The notes under the pieces were generated by a model. It saw only the letters and a program-made list of their open reading frames with translations, did no database searches and was not told the DNA's origin. A stretch of DNA of 64,000 nt from Deltaproteobacteria bacterium HGW-Deltaproteobacteria-8 (GTDB taxonomy: Bacteria > Desulfobacterota > Desulfovibrionia > Desulfovibrionales > Desulfovibrionaceae). A program made the translations under genes and the position numbers. Positions 46,043-53,902 of the stretch are shown one piece after another (the stretch's first letter is position 1; each line of letters opens with the position of its first letter). The DNA is taken from contig PHAR01000001.1 in NCBI GenBank assembly GCA_002840405.1, positions 578,320 through 642,319 of the forward strand, read 5' to 3'.

Positions 46043-47320
46043 CTAGAACTTGCGCAGGGACTTGTACTGCTTCCAGCGCAGGGCGAAGGGCAGGAAATGT
46101 TCCATGATGTCGTCGGCCGAGACGATGCCCGCCATCTTGCCGTCCTCTTCCAGCACAGGCAGTGCGGCCAGCTTGTACTGCACCACCAGCTCGAAGACCT
46201 CGTCCAGGGACGAGTCCACGTGCACGCTCTTGGGGTTGCGGCTCATGACCTCAGCCACGGGGGTCTCCCCGGCCGTGAGCAGCAGGCGCTTCAGGCTCAA
46301 CACGCCGTGCAGCTGCTCACCCTCGTCCACCACATAGACATAATAGATGTTGTCGACCTCGGCGGCCAGCAGGCGCACCTGGGCCATGGCGTCGTCCACG
46401 GTGGCGTCGGGCATGACGAAGAGATACTCGTTGTTCATGAGGCCGCCGGCTGAGTCGTCCTCGTGCTCCAGAAGTTCCTGGACCTTCTCGGCGTCCTCGG
46501 GGTCCATGTACGAGAGCAGCTCCTGGGCCTTCTCGTCGGAGTACTCGGCCAGCAGGTCGGCGGCCTCGTCCGGGGGCATCTCCTCCAGCACGTCGGCGGC
46601 GTGCGCGTTCTCCAACTGGCTCAGCACGCGGCTGGAGTCCTCGGGCTCCATCTCGCCCAGGGCCTCGCCCGCCACGTCCATATCAAGCGAGTTCAGCACC
46701 GCCGAGACGTTCTGGTGCGGCAGCTGGGCGATGATGTGCGCCAGGTCGGCCGGGTGCAGGTCCGAAAGCTTGTCGCGGGTGACGGTGAGGGTCAGCCGGG
46801 AGAGGTTGGCGCCCAGGGGCTGCACGAACAGCCAGTCGATCTCCTTGCGCGCCAGGGGCCGGTGCAGCATCCCGCCCATGAGATCCCAGGCCTTGAGGTA
46901 GCCAAGGCGGCGCAGCACGCCCCGGAAGCCCACGTCCACCGCCGCCAGGCACAGGTCGTCCAGCATGGGTTTGAGCTTCAGGTCGTTGACGCGCACCACG
47001 CGCGCGCCGTCCACGTCCACGATCTGCTTGTCCAGGATGTCCCGGCGCATGAGCACCTCATCCTCAAGCTCAGGCACGTCGCCCGCGCCCTGCAGCTCGC
47101 CCTTGAGCGACACCACCACGGGGTTGAACAGGGCAATGTCGGCCCAGGGCACGCGCCGGATGTTCCCGGCCTTGCGCACCAGCAGGTGCTTCACCTGGGG
47201 CAGGGGCTCGCCAGGGCTCATGGCCACGTCCCACAGCCTGCCGATCTCTTGGCCGGACAGGCTGATGACCGGGCGGTCCAGCACCGCGCTCAGAAAGAGG
47301 CCGTCGTCGAGCTGTCTCAT
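46043..47320 (-). CDS. PRC-barrel/MgtE_N/CBS soluble sensor protein, no channel domain
   Basis: A 425-residue soluble protein. Two PRC-barrel-like segments (about 8-75, LSGQEIGRLWDV; and 90-150, QIVDVDGARVVRVNDL) precede an MgtE N-terminal superhelix (about 188-295; LHPADLAHIIAQLP, EMEPEDSSRVL, EEMPPDEAADLL, DDSAGGLMNNEY) and a CBS pair (about 295-412). In MgtE channels these last parts bind magnesium and gate the pore. Here the protein ends right after CBS2 (KQYKSLRKF), where the channel would begin. GGAGG precedes ATG 47320. The next gene is an Nramp-type permease, so it probably senses metal for that transporter. Confidence 0.85.
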   Translation of the reverse strand: MRQLDDGLFLSAVLDRPVISLSGQEIGRLWDVAMSPGEPLPQVKHLLVRKAGNIRRVPWADIALFNPVVVSLKGELQGAGDVPELEDEVLMRRDILDKQIVDVDGARVVRVNDLKLKPMLDDLCLAAVDVGFRGVLRRLGYLKAWDLMGGMLHRPLARKEIDWLFVQPLGANLSRLTLTVTRDKLSDLHPADLAHIIAQLPHQNVSAVLNSLDMDVAGEALGEMEPEDSSRVLSQLENAHAADVLEEMPPDEAADLLAEYSDEKAQELLSYMDPEDAEKVQELLEHEDDSAGGLMNNEYLFVMPDATVDDAMAQVRLLAAEVDNIYYVYVVDEGEQLHGVLSLKRLLLTAGETPVAEVMSRNPKSVHVDSSLDEVFELVVQYKLAALPVLEEDGKMAGIVSADDIMEHFLPFALRWKQYKSLRKF

Positions 47321-47463
47321 GCGGACCTCCAGGCGGATGCGGACAGGCGCGGGGCAATGTGCGCTCCCAAAAGCGGCGCGGCCGCAGGACGGCGCAGGGG
47401 CTCGCCGCCGCGAAACGCGGGCAGGTCCAGGGGACTTGTGAGCCGAATGAGGGTGCGGGGCAT
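47317..47463 (-). CDS. Small ORF coupled to the sensor gene (possible leader peptide 2)
   Basis: A 48-codon ORF, not similar to anything I know: MPRTLIRLTSPLDLPAFRGG, then an Arg/Pro/Ala-rich remainder ending WRSA. AGGAGG lies six bases before its ATG, better than most genes here, and its TGA overlaps the ATG of the PRC/MgtE_N/CBS gene (ATGA). Translation of the sensor is therefore probably coupled to it. It could be a leader peptide or simply a small coupled protein. Confidence 0.5.
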   Translation of the reverse strand: MPRTLIRLTSPLDLPAFRGGEPLRRPAAAPLLGAHIAPRLSASAWRSA

Positions 47464-47481
47464 CGGCCACCTCCTGCATGT

Positions 47482-47508
47482 GCGTCGCCAGCGTTACGGC
47501 GGCGACGC
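47482..47508 (-). promoter_or_regulatory. Leader hairpin next to the ribosome site of the small ORF
   Basis: GCGTCGCC (47482-47489) pairs with GGCGACGC (47501-47508), an 8-bp stem with an 11-nt loop; on the transcript it ends 8 nt before AGGAGG. A second G/C stem (GCCCGG...CCGGGC, 47519-47549) precedes it. Together they give a structured leader between the two short ORFs, suited to translational or attenuation control. Confidence 0.4.
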
Positions 47509-47553
47509 GTCAGGGGCGGCCCGGAGTGCGCGCTTTGGGGGCGCCGGGCGGCT

Positions 47554-47649
47554 TCAGACGAGAGGGGCCGGGTAGGCTGGCAACTCGGGTTCGCTTAGAT
47601 GCTCAAAATAATGAAACAAATCAAAGCATCTACTGTACGGGTCGTCCAT
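47554..47649 (-). CDS. Short upstream ORF with acidic/proline-rich peptide (possible leader peptide 1)
   Basis: A 31-codon ORF: starts M-D-D-P-Y, ends SEPELPAYPAPLV. GAGG lies six bases upstream of ATG 47649 and a TTGACA promoter lies 60 bp upstream. Acidic and proline residues cluster at both ends, as in the MgtL/MgtP leader peptides that control enterobacterial magnesium transporters. Codon use (AGA, CTA, TTG, several TTT) is unlike the GC-rich neighbours. There is no homology I recognise; a leader-peptide role is inference from position and composition. Confidence 0.5.
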   Translation of the reverse strand: MDDPYSRCFDLFHYFEHLSEPELPAYPAPLV

Positions 47650-47683
47650 TACATTCCTCAAAACGGTTAGGTTAAGCGAAACA

Positions 47684-47713
47684 GTATTAGGCCTGCGCAA
47701 TGTCAGCTGTCAA
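47684..47713 (-). promoter_or_regulatory. Promoter of the metal-transport operon
   Basis: Minus strand TTGACA (47708-47713), 18 nt, TAATAC (47684-47689). Transcription would start at about 47677, giving a leader of about 28 nt before the 31-codon ORF and about 357 nt before the sensor gene. I found no M-box riboswitch in this leader. Confidence 0.5.
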
Positions 47714-47897
47714 TCGCGCTTGTGAAACATTCGTGTGACGGCCAGAAGTTGTCCTGCTCCCCGGAACAGCTCCGGTGCAGGCCCCGGTTGGCCGAATACC
47801 AAAAGCCGGAAGCCCGCGACTGCGCGAACTCCGGCTCATCCAAGGCCGCCGCAAGGCTCAAACCGGAACGAGGCCCGGCAGACGATGCAGCGGCTGG

Positions 47898-48089
47898 TTA
47901 TTTCTTGGTCTCTGACTGCTGGGTCGACTGCTGGGCAGGATCGGCCACGCCGTCCAGGCCCTTGCGCAGTTCGCGGATGCTCTTGCCGATGCTGGCGCCA
48001 AGCTGCGGGAGCTTGCTCGGGCCGAAGATGAACAGGGCGATGACAAGGACCAGCAGCAGGTGCATGGGCTGGAAAAGCTGTCCGAACAT
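47898..48089 (-). CDS. tatA: Twin-arginine translocase subunit TatA/E-type
   Basis: A 63-residue protein: one N-terminal membrane helix (MHLLLVLVIALFIFG), the FGPSKLPQLG hinge typical of TatA, an amphipathic helix (SIGKSIRELRKGLDG) and a polar tail. TatA oligomers form the passage for folded, often cofactor-bearing, proteins. GGAGG precedes ATG 48089. No tatB/tatC is adjacent. The 207 bp upstream show no clear promoter. Confidence 0.93.
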   Translation of the reverse strand: MFGQLFQPMHLLLVLVIALFIFGPSKLPQLGASIGKSIRELRKGLDGVADPAQQSTQQSETKK

Positions 48090-48296
48090 GGCGGTTCCTC
48101 CGTGTTCCCGTGGAGCGGCGGACGCATCTGGCATCCTGTGGTCCAGGGGAGGCTTGCGCCGGTTTCCCGGCATCATCCGGTCGGCGGGTCGGTTCTCGGG
48201 GTGTCGGTAGGGAACAAGATCCAACGGGGCCGATACTGTCTCAATCCAGGCGCGGGGCCGCTGCCGTTGGGCAAGGGCTCTCTCGCTTGGCAGGCC

Positions 48297-49292
48297 TTAC
48301 AGCGTCCCTTCGCCCCCGTCAATACGCATCTTGAGATGTTGATACGCCTTTGCCGTGGCCACGCGGCCGCGCGGTGTGCGCTTGATGAACCCGCACTGGA
48401 TGAGGAAGGGCTCGTAAATGTCCTCGATGGTGCGCGATTCCTCGGAGCAGGCCACGGCGATGGTCTTCACCCCCACCGGGCCGCCGCTGAACTGGTTCAC
48501 GATGAGCGAGAGAATCTTGCGGTCCATCTGGTCCAGGCCGTACGGATCCACGTCGAGCTTGTCCAGCGAGTCCTCGGCCAGGGCCTTGTCCACCGTGGCC
48601 TGGCCCTGCACCACCGCATAGTCGCGAATGCGCCTGAGCAACCGCCCGGCGATGCGCGGGGTCCCGCGCGACCTGCGCCCGATGGCCCAGGCCCCCTCTT
48701 CGGTGATCTGCACGCCCAGGATTCCCGCCGCGCGCAGCACGATGCGGGCAAGCTCCTCGGGCGCATAGAACTCCAGCCGGAACACGCAGCCGAAGCGGTC
48801 GCGCAGGGGCGAGGTCAAAAGCCCCACGCGCGTGGTGGCGCCAACCAGCGTGAACGGCTCAAGGTCGATCTTGACCGAGCGCGCGCCCGGCCCCTGACCG
48901 ATGATGAGGTCGATCTTGTAGTCCTCCATGGCGGGGTACAAGATCTCCTCCACAGTGGCGGGCATGCGGTGGATCTCGTCGATGAACAAAATGTCGTGCC
49001 GGGAAAGGTTGGTCAGGATGGCCGCCAGGTCGCCCACGCGCTCCAGCACCGGGCCGCTCGTGGAGACCATGTTCACGCCGAGCTCGCTGGCCATGATCTG
49101 GGCCAGCGTGGTCTTGCCCAGGCCGGGGTTGCCGGAGAACAGCGTGTGGTCCAGCGCCTTGCCGCGTTCCCGCGCCGCCTGGATGAACACGCCGAGGTTG
49201 GAGCGCAGGTCGTCCTGGCCGATGAAGTCGTTCAGCCGCTGCGGACGGATGGTGTCGTCCGGCAGGGAGCTTGGCGTGAAGTCGTCGCTCAT
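48297..49292 (-). CDS. ruvB: Holliday junction branch migration ATPase RuvB
   Basis: A 331-residue AAA+ motor. Walker [10 protein letters not shown], Walker B FIDEIHR, sensor region TLVGATTR, and a C-terminal winged helix ([26 protein letters not shown] in part). It starts at ATG 49292, overlapping ruvA by 4 bp (ATGA). Last gene of yebC-ruvC-ruvA-ruvB. Confidence 0.97.
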   Translation of the reverse strand: MSDDFTPSSLPDDTIRPQRLNDFIGQDDLRSNLGVFIQAARERGKALDHTLFSGNPGLGKTTLAQIMASELGVNMVSTSGPVLERVGDLAAILTNLSRHDILFIDEIHRMPATVEEILYPAMEDYKIDLIIGQGPGARSVKIDLEPFTLVGATTRVGLLTSPLRDRFGCVFRLEFYAPEELARIVLRAAGILGVQITEEGAWAIGRRSRGTPRIAGRLLRRIRDYAVVQGQATVDKALAEDSLDKLDVDPYGLDQMDRKILSLIVNQFSGGPVGVKTIAVACSEESRTIEDIYEPFLIQCGFIKRTPRGRVATAKAYQHLKMRIDGGEGTL

Positions 49293-49900
49293 GAGCGCGC
49301 CGCCGCGATCTTCTTCAGGGCCACCCGCAGGGCTGCGGAGGCGTCGATGTCCGGCTCGGCGTCGAAGATGTCCTTCATCATGCCGCGCGCCTCCTCCTCG
49401 GTGTAGCCCAGGGCCTTCATGCCCAGGATGGCGTCGAAATACTCGCTCTGGGGCAGGTCCTGGGCAGGGCTGGAGGTGAGCGGCCCGGTCTTGATGCCCG
49501 CCACCTTGTCCTTCAGCTTCCACATGATCTCCCGCGCGGATTTCGGCCCGATGCCCGGCACCGTGGCCAGCATGTCGGCGTCCTCGCGCAGCACCAGCTC
49601 GCGCAGGTGGTCGGGCCGGAAGTGCGAGAGGATGGCCAGGGCCTTTTTCGGTCCCAGCTTGTCGATGCCGATGAGCAGGCGGAACAGGTCGCGGTCGTCG
49701 TGGGCGATGAAGCCGTAGAGGTCGAGGGCGTCCTCGCGCACGATGAGGTGCGTGAAGAGGGCCACCTCCCCGCCCTTCTGCGGCAGGCCGACCAGGGCCG
49801 TGGTGGGCAGACTGATCTCGTAGCCCACCCCGCCGGGGGTCACAACCACGCAGCCCTTGCCGGTGACTTCCAGCAGGCGTCCCTCGATGTAGGCGATCAT
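49289..49900 (-). CDS. ruvA: Holliday junction DNA helicase subunit RuvA
   Basis: A 203-residue RuvA that binds four-way junctions and loads RuvB. An OB fold at the N-terminus ([19 protein letters not shown]), two helix-hairpin-helix motifs ([27 protein letters not shown]) and the C-terminal RuvB-contact domain ([20 protein letters not shown]). Confidence 0.96.
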   Translation of the reverse strand: MIAYIEGRLLEVTGKGCVVVTPGGVGYEISLPTTALVGLPQKGGEVALFTHLIVREDALDLYGFIAHDDRDLFRLLIGIDKLGPKKALAILSHFRPDHLRELVLREDADMLATVPGIGPKSAREIMWKLKDKVAGIKTGPLTSSPAQDLPQSEYFDAILGMKALGYTEEEARGMMKDIFDAEPDIDASAALRVALKKIAAARS

Positions 49901-49933
49901 GTTGCCCCCGTCAGCTTGCGCAAGCGCTCCCCG

Positions 49934-50449
49934 TCAGCGGGAGCCGACGCACCCTGTAATCCGGCGAAGCCGGCGTTCGTTCAGATGGCAGATGGCCACG
50001 CCCAGGGCGTCGCTGGCGTCCAGCGCCCAGTCAGGCTTCTTGACGCCGAGGATCTGGGCGACCATGAAGGCCACCTGTTCCTTCTCGGCCCGGCCCACGC
50101 CCACCAGGCTCTTCTTGACCTGGGTGGGCGCATACCCGGCAACGGTGAGCCCGGCCACGGCGCAGGCGGCCATGGCCGCGCCGCGCGCCTGCCCCAGCTT
50201 GAGGGCCGAGGCGGTGTTCTTGGACACGAAGACCGTCTCGATGGCGGCCTCGACCGGGCCGTGGACCTTGATGACCTCGGCCACGCGGGTGAAGATGACG
50301 CCGAGGCGCTCGGCCATCTCGCCCCCGCTGGGGGTGCGGATGGTGCCCACGGCCACGAGCTCGGCCCGGCCCGAGGACTCGCGCACCACGCCATAGCCCG
50401 TCACCTGGCTTCCGGGGTCCAGCCCCAGCACCACGACAGGCTCGGCCAC
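49934..50449 (-). CDS. ruvC: Holliday junction resolvase RuvC
   Basis: A 171-residue endonuclease of RNase H fold. Catalytic acidic residues are visible in GLDPGSQ, AAIETVF and LDASDALGVAICH. The start codon is GTG (50449), 4 bp after the yebC stop. A complete RuvABC set is thus encoded in one operon. Confidence 0.96.
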   Translation of the reverse strand: MAEPVVVLGLDPGSQVTGYGVVRESSGRAELVAVGTIRTPSGGEMAERLGVIFTRVAEVIKVHGPVEAAIETVFVSKNTASALKLGQARGAAMAACAVAGLTVAGYAPTQVKKSLVGVGRAEKEQVAFMVAQILGVKKPDWALDASDALGVAICHLNERRLRRITGCVGSR

Positions 50450-50453
50450 GGCC

Positions 50454-51197
50454 TTACCCCAGCTCTTCCATGATCTCGTCGGTGAAGTCGGCGGTGACGT
50501 ACACGGCCGACACGTCCTCGTTGTCTTCCAGATTCTCCATGAGGTTCATGACCTTGCGCGCAGTCGCGGCGTCCACCGGGGTCAGGTTCTTGGGGATCAT
50601 GGTCAGCTCGGATTCCTCCGGGATGATGCCGGCGTCCTCAAAGGCCTTCTCCACGTTGGAGAAATCCTCGGGCGCGGAGCGCACCTCGATGGAGTCATCC
50701 TCGACAACGACGTCGTCAGCCCCGGCCTCCAGCGCCACCTCCATGATCTGATCCTCGGTGTACTTGGAGCCGTCGAAGGAGAGCACGCCGCGCTTGTCGA
50801 ACATCCAGGCCACGGAGCCGGGCTCGCCCATGCTGCCGCCGCCCTTGCCGATGATGTGGCGGACATCGGCGATGGTGCGGTTCTTGTTGTCCGTGGCGAC
50901 TTCAACGAGCATGGCCACGCCGCCCTGGGCATAGCCTTCGTACATCATCTCAAACACTTCGCCGCCAGCCAGCTCGCCTGTGCCCTTCTTGATGGCCGTG
51001 TCGATCTTGTCGTTGGGCATGTTGGCGGCCTTGGCCTTGGCGACGACCGCGCGCAGACGGGCGTTCAGGGCAGGATCGCCGCCACCCTTGGCCGCCAGGA
51101 TGATGTCCTTGGTGACCTTGGTGAAGACCTTGCCCTTCTTGGCGTCGGTTTTTTCCTTGGCGCGCTTGATGGTCGCCCATTTGCTGTGTCCTGACAT
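50454..51197 (-). CDS. yebC: YebC/PmpR family protein
   Basis: A 247-residue protein starting MSGHSKWATIKRAKEKTDAK, with the family's GEPGSVAWMFDKRG segment. YebC-family proteins were annotated as transcriptional regulators; recent work on some members shows roles in translating proline-rich stretches. A GGAGG site fixes ATG 51197. It is commonly adjacent to ruvC in proteobacteria, as here. Confidence 0.95.
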   Translation of the reverse strand: MSGHSKWATIKRAKEKTDAKKGKVFTKVTKDIILAAKGGGDPALNARLRAVVAKAKAANMPNDKIDTAIKKGTGELAGGEVFEMMYEGYAQGGVAMLVEVATDNKNRTIADVRHIIGKGGGSMGEPGSVAWMFDKRGVLSFDGSKYTEDQIMEVALEAGADDVVVEDDSIEVRSAPEDFSNVEKAFEDAGIIPEESELTMIPKNLTPVDAATARKVMNLMENLEDNEDVSAVYVTADFTDEIMEELG

Positions 51198-51250
51198 TCT
51201 TCCTCCAAAAGATTCTTGATGCGGGCGCACAGCCCGGTGAACCCCTTACT

Positions 51251-51850
51251 TTAGCCGACATCCCCCTGAAAGCCAAGCCCTACCAGGAAGGTCTCCTTGC
51301 TCTCGGAGCGCGAACTCTTGGGCTTGAAACCGCGCACCTTCTCGAAATACGGCTTGAGCGACTCCTGGAAGCCCTTGGCGTCCGGGCCTTCGAAGATCTT
51401 GGCCACGAAGTTTCCGCCCGGCTTCAGGCGGCGCAGAGCCACATCACGGGCGCGCTCGCACAGCTCCAGGCTCCGGGCCTGATCCGTGAATTTGACGCCA
51501 GTTGTGCGCGGGGCCATGTCGCTCATCACCAGGTCAAAGGGCGCGAGCGGCTCCATGACGGCCAAAAGCTCCGGGGAGTCCTCGAAAGCGTCGTGCACGA
51601 GAAACAGCACGTTGTCCGGGAACTCCTGCTCCGTGGTCTGGATGTCCAGCGCCAGCACACGGCCAGCGGCCCCGACCTTCTGCGCGGCGAAGAGCGACCA
51701 CGAGCCCGGCGCGGCGCCCAGGTCCAGCACCTTCATGCCGGATTTCAGGAGCACGAATTTGACGTCCAGCTCTTTCAGCTTGTACACGCTGCGAGCGGGA
51801 TAGTTTTCCGCCTTGGCGCGCTTGAAAAAATGGTCACGATATTGTTTCAT
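51251..51850 (-). CDS. rlmE: 23S rRNA 2'-O-ribose methyltransferase RlmE (FtsJ)
   Basis: A 199-residue SAM-dependent methyltransferase ([25 protein letters not shown]) that modifies the 23S A-loop uridine in E. coli. SAM motif [12 protein letters not shown]; the K-D-K catalytic set is in YKLKEL, MSDMAP and AKIFEG. An ATG at 51850 is used; a GTG 7 codons earlier is less likely. 53 bp from yebC, probably the same transcript. Confidence 0.93.
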   Translation of the reverse strand: MKQYRDHFFKRAKAENYPARSVYKLKELDVKFVLLKSGMKVLDLGAAPGSWSLFAAQKVGAAGRVLALDIQTTEQEFPDNVLFLVHDAFEDSPELLAVMEPLAPFDLVMSDMAPRTTGVKFTDQARSLELCERARDVALRRLKPGGNFVAKIFEGPDAKGFQESLKPYFEKVRGFKPKSSRSESKETFLVGLGFQGDVG

Positions 51851-51905
51851 GGGGTGCCTGCTCGCGAACACCTAGCCCAAACCGGCCCCATTGCCAAGGA
51901 GCCTC

Positions 51906-53483
51906 ATGCCCCCACGGCCCGAAAAACCCCGGCCAGACAGGCCGCGCGTCCTCGACGAGCTCGGCCTGACCAAGTCCCTGCCCGCCGGGCCGGGCGACTT
52001 TCACCTGCTCTGCGGCGCAGACAGCCATGGCGATGGGCAGGACGCGCTGTTCCTGGGCCTGGGGCCGGAGCCGGAGCGCTTGCCGGAGCTGTTCCAGGAG
52101 GTCCGGAACGCGCGCTTCATCGAGTGCCCGGAGCTGGCGGCACAGCTTGGTCAGGACGCCGAGAGCGGCTGGCGCGCACGCATCCCTGCAGATTTCGCCG
52201 AGGCCAAGCCGAGCGACCTCGTGGCCCTGGCCCGCAGCGGCACGCGCGTTGTTCTTTACGCGCCCGGCCCGCGCCTGTTTCCGAGCTTCTGGGGACCGCT
52301 GCTGGCCAAGGTGCAACTGGCCCTGTTCGCGAACGCCCCGGCTCCGCGCCAACGCCTGGCCTGGCTGCCCGGGGACGAGGGCGGGCTTTTGCGCATCGAA
52401 CTGCGCGAGGCCCTGGAGGCCCTGGGTTTTTCCGTGCGCTTCACCGGGGAGGCCGGGGTCGAGGACTTCCGGGCATTGCTGGCCAAGGGCGAATGCCCGG
52501 AGCTGTTTCTGAGCGTGAACTTCAGCGGCCTGGACCCGCTGGGCGAGGCGTATCATCTGCTCGAAGCCGCAGGGGCGCGGGTGGCGGTCTGGTGCGTGGA
52601 CAACCCGCTGCACCTCATCAGCGGGCTCAAGGCCCGGTACTGGACCAGGCTGCCGCTCTTCATCACCGATGCCTGGGCCGTGGAGCCGCTGAAGCGGCTG
52701 GGCGCGGAAACGGTCTTGCACCTGCCCCTGGCCGCCCGCGCGCGCGACCTCCAAACGGCTATGCCCCCGCCCGCCCCGGCCTGGGCGGATTTGGCCGGGA
52801 GGCTGGTGTTCGTAGGCCGCAGCGCCTTTCCGGGCAAGGACGGCTTCTTCGCGGGCTGCACGCTGCCGGAAGGCTTGTGGGCCGAGGCGCAGGCCATGCT
52901 GGGCCTGGGCCAGCGGCCGGATTTCGGCTGGTGGCTGGAAAAGCTGAAGATCGACCGGCTCTGGCCGGGCGCGGAGGTGCGCCGCGCGGGCTTCTGCGCC
53001 GAGGAAACGGGCCGGGCCTGGCGCACGCTGTGCCTGCGCCGCGCCCAGGCGGACCTGGGCCTGGTGACGGTGTTCGGGGACGAGGCCTGGCAGGGGCTGC
53101 TGCCGGAGTCCACGGACCTGCGCGGCTTCGTGGACTACTACACGGTCCTGCCGGCCATCGCGGCCAGAGCGGGCGTGAACCTGAACCTCACCAATCCGCT
53201 CTTGCCCTGCGGGCTCACCCAGCGGCATTTCGACACCTGGGCCTTTGGCGGGCTGCTTCTGTCCGATGCCGCGCCCGGCCTGGACCTCTTCCCGGCCGAG
53301 CTGACGCGGGAGATCACCTTCCGCGCGCCAAGCGACATCGCCCCGCGCTTCCGGGCGCTGACCTCCTCCCCAACCCTGGCGGCGGACCTGAAACGCGCCT
53401 GGCGCGCCGAACTGGCGCGGGCGCATACCTACGGGCACCGGGTAGCGGCTCTGCTGGAGCTGCTGGGACCAGCTGCCTGCTAA
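51906..53483 (+). CDS. CgeB-like glycosyltransferase
   Basis: A 525-residue cytoplasmic protein. The C-terminal part (about 280-510) looks like the GT-B nucleotide-sugar domain of the CgeB/spore-maturation-like family (LVFVGRSAFPGKDGFFAG; LNLTNPLLPCGLTQRHFDTWAFGGLLLSD). The middle (SVNFSGLDPLGEAYHLLEAAGARVAVWCVDNP, in part) is the DUF3880-type N-terminal Rossmann domain. AAGGAG four bases upstream fixes ATG 51906. In motile Desulfovibrio such enzymes often decorate flagellin or surface glycans; the acceptor is unknown here. It is divergent from rlmE. Confidence 0.75.
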   Translation: MPPRPEKPRPDRPRVLDELGLTKSLPAGPGDFHLLCGADSHGDGQDALFLGLGPEPERLPELFQEVRNARFIECPELAAQLGQDAESGWRARIPADFAEAKPSDLVALARSGTRVVLYAPGPRLFPSFWGPLLAKVQLALFANAPAPRQRLAWLPGDEGGLLRIELREALEALGFSVRFTGEAGVEDFRALLAKGECPELFLSVNFSGLDPLGEAYHLLEAAGARVAVWCVDNPLHLISGLKARYWTRLPLFITDAWAVEPLKRLGAETVLHLPLAARARDLQTAMPPPAPAWADLAGRLVFVGRSAFPGKDGFFAGCTLPEGLWAEAQAMLGLGQRPDFGWWLEKLKIDRLWPGAEVRRAGFCAEETGRAWRTLCLRRAQADLGLVTVFGDEAWQGLLPESTDLRGFVDYYTVLPAIAARAGVNLNLTNPLLPCGLTQRHFDTWAFGGLLLSDAAPGLDLFPAELTREITFRAPSDIAPRFRALTSSPTLAADLKRAWRAELARAHTYGHRVAALLELLGPAAC

Positions 53484-53741
53484 CCACCCAAGACACCCCG
53501 CCCAATCAAGGGCATGCGGCATTGCTGCGCCTTGCCTCGTCCCCCCGCTTCTGCCCATCCGAACACTGCATTCTTTCAGCTCTCCCCCTGGGATGACCCT
53601 GCGGCGGGAGCCCATCCACAATGCAGTCAAGCCCTGACCGGATCAACCAGCGCTGACCCGCCACAGGTGCACCCAAAAGTGTCCCTGAAGCGCTATTTAC
53701 AGCGCATCCCTGTACATAATTTGCGCGAAGCGTTTTCTGAT

Positions 53742-53761
53742 AATAATTTTATACAATTATT
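53742..53761. promoter_or_regulatory. AT-rich inverted repeat upstream of the sigma-54-like promoter
   Basis: AATAATT-TTATAC-AATTATT: perfect 7-bp arms, in a markedly AT-rich patch (53715-53765) of a GC-rich genome. It ends 15 bp before the -24 element. It could be a regulator or IHF-type site; the distance is shorter than usual for enhancer-binding proteins. The rest of the 53484-53902 gap has a small GCGCT...AGCGC hairpin (53690-53705) and nothing else that I recognise. Confidence 0.35.
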
Positions 53762-53775
53762 CCAGGATGTTTACC

Positions 53776-53792
53776 TTGGCACGGGGTATGCT
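53776..53792 (+). promoter_or_regulatory. Sigma-54 (RpoN) type promoter
   Basis: TTGGCACG at -24 (53776-53783) and ATGCT at -12 (53788-53792). The GG and GC dinucleotides are exactly 10 nt apart, as required; the only deviation from TTGGCACG-N4-TTGCW is A for the first T of TTGC. Transcription would begin at about 53803, 100 bp upstream of the WXXGXW-repeat gene. Confidence 0.7.
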
Positions 53793-53902
53793 CATCCCTG
53801 CTTGGTGATGACACCACGGCCTGCCATGCAAGACTGGTCCAAGCCCAACCGATTGCAACCCGTGCTCCGGGCAATACGCCGGAGCAGGCAAGGAGACTGA
53901 AC

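Noticed and set aside
47464-47700. M-box (magnesium) riboswitch upstream of the metal operon
   Set aside because: None of the conserved M-box core sequences could be found on the minus strand; the leader instead contains two short ORFs and simple hairpins.
53514-53900. 128-codon plus-strand ORF across the CgeB-WXXGXW gap
   Set aside because: It spans the AT-rich palindrome and the sigma-54-like promoter, lacks family resemblance and has an erratic composition; treated as noncoding.
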